From Sporothrix humicola (Eukaryota > Ascomycota > Sordariomycetes > Ophiostomatales > Ophiostomataceae), in the NCBI GenBank assembly GCA_021396245.1, contig WNYE01000054.1, positions 1 to 64,000 on the forward strand: DNA of 64,000 bases. Reading direction: 5' to 3'. Below, one piece after another: positions 10,743 through 20,766 of this stretch (its first letter is position 1; each line of letters begins with the position of its first letter). The translations under genes were made by a program, and so were the position numbers. The notes beneath the pieces are model-generated. The model did not search any database. It was not told the origin of the DNA and saw nothing but the letters and a program-made list of their open reading frames with translations.

Positions 10743-11669
10743 ATGGCTAATTCCGTTCTCGTTGTCGGCGCTACTGGCAAGCAGGGCGCTGCCGTCGTCA
10801 AGTCGCTGCTCCAGAGCGACGACTCTTCACTAATTGTCCACGCCCTGACTCGTGACACGTCCACACCCCGTGCCCAGTCTCTGGCCGCCTCCGATCCTCG
10901 CATCCGCCTCGTCCAGGGCGACCAGCTCAAGCCCGACGCCATTTTTGCCCAGCTGCCCGCCAAGTCGGTGTCGGCCCTGTTTTTGATCACCGTCCCGCCC
11001 AAGGAAGAGCCCCAGGCCATTCCCTTCATCGACGCCGCCCTCGCCCACGGCGTCCGCCACATTGTCTACTCGAGCGTCGACCGCGGCGGCGACGAGCGCA
11101 GCTGGACCACGCCCACGAAAGTGCACCATTTTGCGGAGAAGCACGCCGTCGAGCTGCACTTGCGGGAAGCAGCCAAGACGACGTCGGCCACCTGGACCGT
11201 GCTGCGCCCCGTCGCCTTCATGGACAACTACAACCCGGGCCTCTTTGTGGCCGGCGCATTTGCCAGCATGTCGTCCATCACGATGCGCCCCGACACCAAG
11301 CTGCAGCTCGTGTCCACCAACGACATTGGCAAGTGGGCGGCGGCGTCCATCCAGGCGTCCCTCAAGGACATTACGGCGGGTACATCCACCTCGCCCTACA
11401 CGAACAGAGCCATCGGTCTGGCCGGCGACAGCTTGACGCTGACCGAGGCACGTGCCATCATCACCCGCATCACCGGCAAGCCCGTGCCCTGGGCCTGGTG
11501 GATCGTCGGCAAGCTGATTTTGATGCTCATGCCCGACATGCAGACAATGTTCAAGTGGTTCGACAGCGACGGCTACGGCGTCGACATTGCCGCTCGCCAG
11601 GGCGAGGCGCCGGGTGTGACGTCTTTCGAGGACTGGGTCCGCAAAGATTCAAAGTGGCTGTCGGAATAA
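10743..11669 (+). CDS. NmrA-like NAD(P)-binding Rossmann protein
   Basis: A 308-aa single-exon protein of the atypical short-chain dehydrogenase (NmrA/HSCARG) family, often a redox-sensing regulator rather than an enzyme. The N-terminus MANSVLVVGATGKQGAAVV has the GxxGxxG dinucleotide-binding loop. YSSVDRGG and WTVLRPVAFMDNY are the usual family blocks downstream. A hydrophobic stretch near residues 240-260 (WAWWIVGKLILMLMP) is part of the fold's C-terminal region rather than a clear membrane anchor. It lies upstream of a methyltransferase on the same strand. No pathway can be assigned from this context. Confidence 0.85.
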   Translation: MANSVLVVGATGKQGAAVVKSLLQSDDSSLIVHALTRDTSTPRAQSLAASDPRIRLVQGDQLKPDAIFAQLPAKSVSALFLITVPPKEEPQAIPFIDAALAHGVRHIVYSSVDRGGDERSWTTPTKVHHFAEKHAVELHLREAAKTTSATWTVLRPVAFMDNYNPGLFVAGAFASMSSITMRPDTKLQLVSTNDIGKWAAASIQASLKDITAGTSTSPYTNRAIGLAGDSLTLTEARAIITRITGKPVPWAWWIVGKLILMLMPDMQTMFKWFDSDGYGVDIAARQGEAPGVTSFEDWVRKDSKWLSE

Positions 11670-12122
11670 GAGGGGAACGAAAACAAATAAAAAAAGCACA
11701 AAATTGACAAAAAAAAAAAAAAAAGAAGGAGGAAAGGAGAAAACATCTACACCTAATAGTAATACTTTCATTTGTTAATAGACTTGAATTTTAATGTTTT
11801 CGCTACTTTATCTGATTGACCGCTTTATTATTTTTTTGGTCCATTTTTGACTTGATGACTTGATGACCGCCAATGACACCCCCACGGCTCGGATCGCGGT
11901 ATCGGCCATGCAGGATGCGCTATTCTCCATACTTCTATACATGGTAAATGCTGACTGCCAATTGTAAAAGCCGGCACCGAACCGGCAACAAATAATGTAG
12001 CAGAGGACGCAAGAAACGATCCCATCTACATTCACATCCGTATACTCTTCGGTTGGCTTTTGACTTTGTCCATCCTCGTCAGTTAACAAATACACTTTCA
12101 AAGACACACCCACGCACACAAT
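11670..12122. other. Intergenic between NmrA-like and methyltransferase genes
   Basis: Contains a 16-nt A run at 11709-11724 just after the NmrA-like gene. Nothing else is evident. Confidence 0.6.
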
Positions 12123-12983
12123 ATGGCCTCTTTCGCCCCGCCGCGTGCCGACTCGACAACGGCCCAAAAGTGGTTTGAAGAGTCGACGACGGTCGACGGC
12201 GATTTTCGTGCTCTGCTCGAGAATTACTCTCAAATACCCTCTGCCGACGTCGTCCAGCATGTCGTCGATACGCGCAACCGCGCCTGGGAGGTCCATCCCT
12301 ACCCGTGCCTCGGCCAGTTTCGCTTCCTCGAGCTCAACCTGTCAAAACGGGGGCTCTACAAAAGTCTTGTCGAAGAATTGACAGCCGCCTCTTCCCCAGG
12401 GCGCTTCCTAGATATTGGCTGCTGTTTAGGGCAAGACCAGCGCAGGCTGATTTACGACGGCGTCCCGCCGGAAAGAGTGGCCGGCGCGGAGCTCAACGGA
12501 GCGTTTGTCGACCTGGGCTACGACCTGTTCAAGGACAAGGAGCGTCTGCAAGGCAAGACGCCCATTGTGTCCGCCAACATTCTGGAGGATCCTTCCGAGT
12601 CGTCGTCGCCTCTCAACCCCTTGGTTGGCACCTTTTCGTCCGTCCAGCTTGGCATGCTGCTGCACCTCTTTACTTGGGAGGAACAGTTGACAGCTTTCAA
12701 GCACACCCTCACTCTCCTCCGCGGCCAGCCCGGCGACCGCATCTTTGGCCAGGCCACTGGCAACTTGGACGGCACGCCTACCGCCAGTGTCGGCCAGCGC
12801 GCAACGTTTAAACACAATGTGGAGACGTTTACTCGACTCATCGCCGAGTTCAGTGCCGGTACCTCCACGACCTGGCGCATCGTCACGGCCGAGCTTGACA
12901 ATGGACTGAGTGTCTTTGACGGCAAACGAACCTGGGACGACCCGCGCACCAGACGCTTGGTCTTTGAAATTGTGAGGGAGTGA
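12123..12983 (+). CDS. Class I SAM-dependent methyltransferase
   Basis: A 286-aa single-exon protein. The SAM-binding motif I is FLDIGCCLGQDQRRL near residues 97-111, followed by the motif II acidic position in GAELNGAFVDLGYDLF. The N-terminal block YSQIPSADVVQHV...RAWEVHPYPCLGQFRFLEL resembles fungal small-molecule methyltransferases found with meroterpenoid pathways (AusD-like), but no polyketide synthase, cyclase or other biosynthetic gene lies nearby. Substrate unknown. Confidence 0.8.
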   Translation: MASFAPPRADSTTAQKWFEESTTVDGDFRALLENYSQIPSADVVQHVVDTRNRAWEVHPYPCLGQFRFLELNLSKRGLYKSLVEELTAASSPGRFLDIGCCLGQDQRRLIYDGVPPERVAGAELNGAFVDLGYDLFKDKERLQGKTPIVSANILEDPSESSSPLNPLVGTFSSVQLGMLLHLFTWEEQLTAFKHTLTLLRGQPGDRIFGQATGNLDGTPTASVGQRATFKHNVETFTRLIAEFSAGTSTTWRIVTAELDNGLSVFDGKRTWDDPRTRRLVFEIVRE

Positions 12984-13650
12984 CAGAAATCGACGACAAA
13001 AGGGAGTTGGTGATGAAAGGAGTCTGTGGGCTGTGGACAGTCACCTGAATTGTCCGTCTTGGGATATTCACAAGATTAACAAAACAACCACAAATGCACG
13101 CGTACATCCACACACACACACAAATGTATAACCACACTGCCGGAACACACCTCACTCTAAAAAAGGCCCGAGAATACAAAAACACAGATCATTGCCAACG
13201 AAGCGTGCACGACAGTTGTCTACATCGCGCTCTCTCTGTATACTTTCCGTTTAAGGACGGACAGGAGAAGATCATGACTTTCGACTGACCACAACCATAT
13301 GACTTGGCATCCCTCCAAACTGTTTTTGTTTGTGCGTCTCCTATTGTGGTAATAATATTTGATGGTAACCTTTTGTATTCCCCGTTTTGTGCCTTCTTGT
13401 GTCTTCCGTATTATGATCCGTATACTTTGTACCTGCATGGATGCTGATAAATTGCGCGTCAGTAATGCATCGTGCAACGTCGTGATATCACCAACCAACA
13501 GCAAATAATAGGCACTCCTTTGATTGTAGTATTTGAAGTGCCCTCCTTAAAAGGAGACGCCTGTCCTTCCAGGTCCTAAATTTTGTTGAGATCTCAAAGA
13601 GACATCTTCGACCACATTGTGTTTTGATTTATTTTCTTGGACGTCTCACA
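12984..13650. other. Intergenic
   Basis: A short (CA)n run near 13111-13123 is the only structured element seen. Confidence 0.6.
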
Positions 13651-14532
13651 ATGTCCGGTTTTCATGCCCATCTGGGCTCTCTGAGGGCGGTCCTCCTGCT
13701 TGCCCTACTCCTCCAACTCGTTCCTTTGACATCTGCCGACTGGCCCGGCCATGAGCACCGCCAGAAGAGCCCACAACAGAAAAATCACAACAGTCCACGC
13801 AAACAGAATGCCGTCTGCTCTATTATCCGGTTTTGTCCAGACCCGGTGGTGACTACCCTCGGCATCTGGCGCCAGCAACGGAAAATAAGCACGGTTGCAT
13901 CATCAACAACAACGACCTCGGAGACGCCGTCATCGTCGTTGTCGTCATCGGAGACATTTTCATCGTCTTTAAAGACATATTCGTCGTCGTCGCCTTCTTC
14001 GTCTGTAGACACGCCAGGATCTTCTCTGTATTGCCCAGAATCCTTCTCCTGCTCAACACTCCAGACCGTGTCGTGTCGATTCTACACCGTCTGCAACATG
14101 AGCGCTTCGGCACCGACCAGTTGCAGTGAGTCAACCACCAGCACCTCATCTTGCAGCACCACCACCGACACCAGCAGCACCACCTACTGGGTCCCCTGGT
14201 CGTCGCCGCTGCCCTCGCCGGCGAGCTACTCGTACGGCCAAGTGACGCCCATCTTGAGCCCGCCGTGGCCGAGGACGTCGTCGTCGTCAGAGTCGACAAC
14301 CTGTTCAGAAGAGTCATCATCCGAGCCATCCTGGTCCTGGGAGTCGTGGCAGTCGTTGTCGACCACGTGCACGTCCACAGAAGACGCAATCACATCGTGG
14401 CCGCCCAGTTTTGCCTCCACGACTCGGCACAGGCACCACTCAAAGAGCGCGCACAGTACGACCACTGAGGACGAGTGTGAAGAAACAACGACAACCGCAA
14501 AAGGACGGTACCCGACAAGCTTCATTTTGTAA
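13651..14532 (+). CDS. Ser/Thr-rich secreted protein, unrecognised
   Basis: A 293-aa open frame from ATG 13651. It has a convincing signal peptide (Leu-rich core LRAVLLLALLLQL), then a basic Gln/Asn/His region and a long Ser/Thr-rich section expected to be O-mannosylated. About ten Cys lie in the middle section (CPESFSCSTLQTVSC and nearby). There is no C-terminal hydrophobic GPI signal; the protein ends with an acidic/Thr stretch and TSFIL. I recognise no family. The low-complexity serine region also leaves long open frames in other phases, so the coding call rests mainly on the signal peptide and Cys pattern. An intron or a different 3' end is possible. Confidence 0.5.
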   Translation: MSGFHAHLGSLRAVLLLALLLQLVPLTSADWPGHEHRQKSPQQKNHNSPRKQNAVCSIIRFCPDPVVTTLGIWRQQRKISTVASSTTTTSETPSSSLSSSETFSSSLKTYSSSSPSSSVDTPGSSLYCPESFSCSTLQTVSCRFYTVCNMSASAPTSCSESTTSTSSCSTTTDTSSTTYWVPWSSPLPSPASYSYGQVTPILSPPWPRTSSSSESTTCSEESSSEPSWSWESWQSLSTTCTSTEDAITSWPPSFASTTRHRHHSKSAHSTTTEDECEETTTTAKGRYPTSFIL

Positions 14533-14973
14533 TATGAAGAGGGGGGCGGTGTGATAGTTGACAGAAACAAGGTGAAGAACAAAAGAATGATATATCATTG
14601 GATTGGGGCTTTTTTTTTTGTTTTGTTTATTTATTGAAATATTTCTGTAATAATTTGCTGACTTGCTTTTTTGCCAAATAATAAATAAATACACGAGAAT
14701 CAATCCAACAAAATCAATCCACGATTATTTTATCAAAATATACTAAAGAAGTGTTATTGTTAAAAATGCTGTCAGGATTTGCTTGAATGATGAGCACTGT
14801 GTATTTATTGCGTAAAACGCCATTGAACGCCATCAAATCATTGCCCATAAATACCATAGTATACACAACATGAAATAATATGAAAGGAAAACATGAACAC
14901 CAGAACCTAGATCTCAATGACCTCCTCATTCATCGCACACTCGTCATCGCCTTTTCGTTCTCTGTGTCGTCTC
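14533..14973. other. Convergent intergenic region, AT-rich
   Basis: The 3' ends of the Ser-rich gene and rtt106 meet here. The DNA is AT-rich with T runs, as expected of 3' untranslated regions. Confidence 0.6.
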
Positions 14974-16475
14974 TCATTCCTCGTCACCTTCTTCGGCTTC
15001 CTCGCCTTCACCTTCTTCATCCTCTTCATCGTCGTCATCATCACCCTCTTCGCCTTCCCCCTCCTCGCCGTCTTCCTCCTCTTCAGAACTGCTGCCCGAT
15101 CCGTCGCTGTCACCATCGCTGCCCGGATCGTAGTCTTCTTCGTCCTCGTCTTCATCGTCTTGAAGCTGCTGCTCGGCCCGCTGCAGTTCGGTGAGGCCGT
15201 CGTCGGGCACGCCCTCGCCATTGGCTTGACCATCACCGCCCTCACCGCCCTTCTCGCCACGTGCGTTCTCGGCCAGCTCGCGCTTCGCCTTGCGCCGCTC
15301 CGCCATGCTGCGGTCCTGTAGGTTGTGCCGCTGCACGTACGTCTCGCTGATGCCGCCGTAGTCTTCCTGGTCGAGCATGCCAAACTCGATTTCGTTTTCG
15401 GCTTCCTGGGAGTTGTCGAGGTCGACCTCGATGACAATGTTGAAAGTCCGCTGCAGGACGTTGGTGTAGCTGACGGCGACGATACGGTCGAGCGGTAAGA
15501 ATAGTAGGGGCTTCTTGAAACCCCACAAAATGCCGGTCGGCAAGAAAAACAGATAGCCGTCCTTGCTGCCGCGGAAGGCGCGCACGTGCACGGCCTTTTC
15601 GTTTGGACGGAACGGCTGGCGCGCTGCTGAGTGGAAAACCTTGGGGTCGGCGGCCACAATGATGTTGCGCTGTTTCGACAGGTAGACATTCTCGACGGAC
15701 CGGAGCTGGCCCTCGATCGCCCAGTGGAAGAGTGTCGTGTACGAGTCCGACACAGATGCTGCGAGACCCGCCGAGGGCCCGCCGACCTGTCCTGGCTTGG
15801 GCGCTGTCGCAGGGACGGTAAAGACGAGTGGTTCGGGCGCCGCAGGGGTTGTTGCGGGTGCACCGTTTGCTGGCGGTTTCGAGAGCGATGCGAGCGCCGA
15901 GTGCCGCGGGAACAGGATGTAGTTGTACTGCACCTGCGCCTTTTCCGGCACAGGGAGGTAGAAAACGTGTTCTACAGTCGTTAGTGCGTGAACATAATGC
16001 GATTGTAGGACCGCCCAGACTCACCAATATCTGCCCAAGAGTAGACGATGCCCGAGACTGGAGCCGTCGTGTTGGCCAGCCGTGCATACAGGTAGTTCTT
16101 GGTAAAGCACAGGTCGTACTTTTTGCGCTGCGGGATCGACACCGAAATGTCCTTGACTTCCAACAAGACTGTTTCGGCGGCGGCCGCGCTCACAATATCG
16201 ACCCCATTCGAGGCGCCGTTCTGCCCGTTTTGTGTCGACGCCCCTTGACGCGCCGGCAGTGCACTGTGTCCGTTGGATCCATCCCCTTCCACCTTTCGCC
16301 GTTTATGCGCCGGCTCGCCTCCGGCGCCGTGGATCTGCTCGTACACGTAGCTGGAAATGCTGTTGAACAAAGGCACGCGCGCCGGCGTGTCGGCTGCTGC
16401 TTTCTGGATCTGTTGGACGAGGTCTGGTCGCGACTGGAACGCGAGGCTGAGCCTCTCCGTGTCGAGGCTGGCCAT
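14974..16475 (-). CDS. rtt106: Histone chaperone Rtt106
   Basis: Histone H3-H4 chaperone acting in replication-coupled and heterochromatic nucleosome assembly. Exons (minus strand) are 16475..16025 and 15971..14974. The 53-nt intron has donor GTGAGT and a CACTAAC branch, and ends TGTAG. The splice restores a Glu codon in YSWADIEHVFYLPVPEK. The 482-aa product has an N-terminal dimerisation-like region, a basic KRRK patch near residue 60, then the tandem PH-like fold shared with Spt16/Pob3 (HVRAFRGSKDGYLFFLPTGILWGFKKPLLFL, with RTFNIVIEVD). It ends in a very acidic tail of about 90 residues. The start is the ATG of MASLDTERL. An upstream in-frame extension is poly-Pro and not protein-like. Confidence 0.9.
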
Positions 16476-17563
16476 GGTGGGTGGTGGTGGTGGTGGTGTA
16501 CTTTTTGTGTTCAATCGACTGTTTTTTCCAAGTTCAGGTTTCTGAGAAATTCGTTTCAATCGTGTGACTGTTGCTATCGCAAATTGCTGTTGTCGTTGTC
16601 TGGTGATGTGTCGAATGCTCGATTGCTTTTTTGGTGTAAACGCGTCGAAAGGACATGCAGCCCAGAACACGTTTAGATCAAAACCTTGCATACACACCAG
16701 AAGTGGCAGGACGCAAGGCACTGGTTGGCTGTTTTCTTGGGGCTCTCAAGAACTGTTTTAGCGCCCGGGGGTGGCAAAAGGTGGACGAGATTAGGTGTGA
16801 GATTGGCTAGATTGGCTACAGTCGATTTCCCCGATTTCAGGGCACATTTTGAATGTTACAACAGCGCGGGCCGTCAAAACGAACCCCCCTTTTCACCACC
16901 ACTTTCAAACTACGTCATGTGACATGCACAACTGAGTATGATGCTCATATCTTAAGAGTAAACTGTTCAATTCAAGAGGGCAATAAAAAATCGACGACTA
17001 GATAGAAATCAAATGGGAGCGAGAAAACGGGTAAACTTAAATCAGGAGCCAGATAGCAAAATACGACGCAGACAAACAAAAGGACAATCTCCCCGGCCAT
17101 AGAAAAAGGAGAGTTGACATGGAAATAAACGACGCAGAAAAAACAGGACATGTTAAGTAAGGATAGAACTCCCCGACGCCGATAAGGAGGGACAAGAAAA
17201 AAAAACGTCTGTGTATATGAGGAAGAAAAACAACATATGAATGATAGAGAACAGGAAAAAAATGAACGGCATTTGACATTCCATGCCGTGGAAAAAGATA
17301 GAAAATAAGAAGAAAAATGATGCTTCAACCGTAGAGAAGAGCCAGAGAAAAAGGAGGGGATATGAGAAAGAGAAGACATAAAGATATGGACAGGAGAAGG
17401 AAAAAATCGGGTAATATGAAAGGGAAGAAATCCGGATGCGCCCTCGATGCAGTGAAGAAGAAAGTTTATCTGTAAATAAGCCAGCAAGAATGTGATGAAA
17501 TGAAAGAGAAGAAGGAAATGAACAAGAGAGAAAAAGAGATAAAGAAGAGGACAGACACCACGA
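16476..17563. other. Intergenic between rtt106 and cdc24
   Basis: Holds the rtt106 promoter and the cdc24 3' end. The 17000-17560 part is purine-rich on the plus strand. No gene is supported. Confidence 0.6.
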
Positions 17564-20500
17564 TTATAAGCCGTCGCCGACGCAGAACAGCTCAATCTCC
17601 CCGACACCCGCATTGTACATGTTGCGGACACCGTCGCGCCACTCCATAAAGGCAATCTGGATGTCGTCGTCGCTCTCGATGCTGACAAAGTCACCGTCCT
17701 CGTCGCGGTACCGCAACTTGAGGTTGCCCTTGCCAATGCTGCTGTTGGTAAACCGCGCCAGCTTTGCGTCGATGCGGTCCACCAGCGACTGGTACGTAAT
17801 GTTGAACGCAACCACGAGCGTCATGTAGTTGGACGTGTCGTAGTTGACCTTGACCTTGAGTTGCGTCGGGATCGGCAGATCGGAGCTGCCCAGCATGCCG
17901 GACGTGCCCAGACCAGGGGTGCCTGCACCGAGAGGAGGCGAGGGCGCGCCCAGATCGCTCTGCGACTGCTGCAGAGTCGCTGGCGGTGCGCTGGTCGGGC
18001 CGGGTGTCGTCTGGCGGGGGTAGATGGGCTGCGTCGGGAACTGCGCCATGGTGGCGCCGTATGATGCCGTCAGCGATGCCTGCTGTTGCTGCTGGAGGCG
18101 GCTGGTCTGCACGCCGGGGCTCTGTGTGCTTGTGCGGATCGGCAGGTCGTTGCGCGGGCTGCCCGTGTTGGACCGCGGGATCGTCGAGTCGTGGCGCTCG
18201 TGCGTCGGATGCAGGTGCGGCGGGATGCCGGGGACAGCAGGGATATTGCCCTGGCTGCCACCAGGTGTTCTGCGCGCCGGCTGGTTCTGGATGTCGGGTG
18301 TGCTGTAGCTGCGGCTGCGCTGCTGTTGCGACAGCGTCTGCGGGTTCTGCGACATGACAGGCATCGAGGGTCCACGCGGGTTGCGGCCGCCGTTGTTGGG
18401 GCCACCGCTGACCATACCGTAAGCGTTGGAGGGCGAGGGGCCGTCGCGTGATGGCGCACGAGGCATTGCTGGTGCTGTGTAGCGGTTGGTCTCGCCGTCC
18501 CAGCTAGGCTGAGGCGTGCCAACCTTGGGGAAGGAATAGCCGGCACCTGGCGGGAAGAAGCCGGATGTTGTGCTTGTGCGCGACGACACGGGCGACTCGG
18601 CAACGGGAGAGAAGTACGACTCGCCGCCGCGCATACTGGGCGACGATGCCTGCTGGGGAGGCAGCTGTTGTGTCTGGAGGCTGAGTTGACCGGGAAGAAG
18701 AGGCAGAGGGAATTTTGGTGGCGGCTGGCGCATCATGCCGGCAAGAGACTGTGCGCTTTCGGTTGTGACGGAGCGTGTGCGGAGTGGCTGGCCGTTGAAC
18801 TGCTGCTGCTGTTGTTGTGCCTGTTGCTGCTGTGCCTGTTGGTTCATCACCAGGTAGTCGTCGTCATCATCGGGATCTTCTGCGTAGGGGTTCTCAATGG
18901 CGCCAACACCACCGGCTGTGGTCTGCATCCATGCAAAGCTGGGTGCCGCCTGCTCGGGGCTCTGGTCGGGGCGCGGTGCGTTGAGCTTGCGCTGTGTGTC
19001 GAGGCCGGCTGCCCACTTCTTCATGGATTCCTCGTTCTGGAACTTGATGACAAAGTTCTCGACGCCCGGGTCACCCTTCCACCAGATCTGGACGGTGTAG
19101 GAGCCTGGGCGGGAGAAAAAGAGGACTTCGGTAACATTAGTCATAAAGATGCGACCCTTAAGCTGCAGCTTGGCGTTCTTGTTCCGAATCTTGGGTCCCG
19201 TCGACTTGGTCTTGTCCTTCTTGTCTTTGCTCTTGTTGGGAGTGATCTCCTTGCAGCAGAGCAGGATGCACTCGAAAAGGTAGATCTCGTAGTCCTTCTC
19301 CTGCTCGCTCTTGCCGGTGACCACAGTGTAGACACCGTGCTGCAGGAGCTTACCGAACTGGTCGACACGGTGGTTCTTCCAGTCGTCGACGCGGTTCACG
19401 AGATCCTCGAGGGCCTCGTCGAGCAGATCGCGGTTGACGGCCTCGTTGGCCTTTTGCAGTGCGCGCTCAGCGGCAGCGATTCCTGCGTCCAGGTCGAAGC
19501 GCTCATCCTCGAACTCGCTCTTCTTGCGCAGATCCTTCAGCAACAGCGGGTACTTGACGAGACGCTGCATGGGCTTGAGCAGGAAACCGTCGAGGGTGTT
19601 GAAATCGCAGGCGACAGGGTGGTTGGCGGAGCGGATCTTGTCAAAGTAGTTCTGGGCGAGTTGGGCGGCCTTGCGCTGGTTGGCGATAAAGGGCTGGTAG
19701 ATGTTGAACGAGTCCTCAAATGCGACAAACGGGTTGCCCCACTGCTGGTCCTTTTGTGGTACCGAGTTGGTCGACTCAATGCGGATGAGGAAGCGGCGCT
19801 GCACGTCGAGAATGGCGTTGATGTTGAGGAAAATCTGGTGGACGACATCACCGTTGATGATGCCGCGCTGCTCGAGCGTCTTCTTGAGGTCGTGCAGGTT
19901 TTCGAGATCCTGGACGTACTTGCGCTCGGTGTCGACGAGTTCGCGGACAATATAGTCACGGTAGCTGAGCTGCGAGGCGGCTTGGCCGTCGGTTTCTTCG
20001 TCGGGCGCGTCTTGGGCTTGCAGCAGGAGGCCGCGCTCCTTGGCGAGATCGAGGACGTGGTTGACAACGGTTGTGACCTATGATGTTAGGAGACGTTCTT
20101 TCTCATTAAACTAGGGACCTGGGCATATGGACATACCTTGACAAAACCTGTCGTGTCTGTGCCGAGCAAGTCGTTGATCACAAAGCATTCTGGTGCCGGA
20201 ATGTTCAATTGTGTGAGACACACCCGGATAAATTTGAAGGCCGCAATCTTGGCCCGCTTGATCTCCGTCGCCTCCATGTCGTTCTGAGCGAGCACGAGCG
20301 GCTCTTCTGGCTGGAGGGCATTGTAGATGGCGAGCAGTGGCAGACCGGACCGGAACATCTGCCACAGACCCTCGACGGGGTCGCCACTTGTGACATCGCG
20401 CTCGATATGCTCGAGCTCTTGCAGGTAGCCCTCAAAACCGGGCACCTGTGTCAGGCGCTGCTTGAGGGAGACGCAGATCTGGTAGAGCGACCGCGAGGCA

Positions 20501-20766
20501 TCGGCCTTTTGGTTGATAATGTTGCTTGTGGCGACAACCTGGCCTGTGACGGGTGGGCTGGCCAGTGTGGACTGGCTGGCGAGAGAAGTGAGGGAGGTGG
20601 TGGACATGAATGCCGTGGAGCCGGACATTTGGCTGGAGCGAGGGGCGGCGCCGCTCATTGTGTTCCGGGAGGGGCCTCCGCCGCCGTTTGCGCCGGCACC
20701 GACAGCGGGGGTTGTGCTGGAAAAGAGCGGCGCAGTATTCGTTCTTAATAGGGGCGCATGCGCCAT
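17564..20766 (-). CDS. cdc24: Rho-type guanine nucleotide exchange factor Cdc24
   Basis: Activates Cdc42/Rac at sites of polarised growth. Exons (minus) are 20766..20137 and 20077..17564. The 59-nt intron has donor GTATGT and ends CATAG, giving TGFVK-VTTVVNHVLDL. The 1047-aa product has the expected order: CH-like domain about 90-210; DH domain about 245-430 (YRDYIVRELVDTERKYVQDL, then a FLLKPMQRLVKYPLLL block); PH domain about 440-580; a long Gln/Pro/Ser-rich linker; and a C-terminal PB1 domain with the acidic OPCA motif DEDGDFVSIESDDDI for the scaffold Bem1. An exceptionally long gene-empty stretch lies upstream. Confidence 0.95.

Noticed and set aside
10743..12983. NmrA-like plus methyltransferase (and the distant EthD gene) as a secondary-metabolite cluster
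   Set aside because: No polyketide synthase, peptide synthetase, terpene cyclase, transporter or cluster regulator is present, and the EthD gene is more than 30 kb away among housekeeping genes.
18668..20083. A 471-codon open frame antisense to cdc24
   Set aside because: Low-complexity Leu/Val/Glu composition mirrors the sense DH-PH region. There is no start context and no domain.
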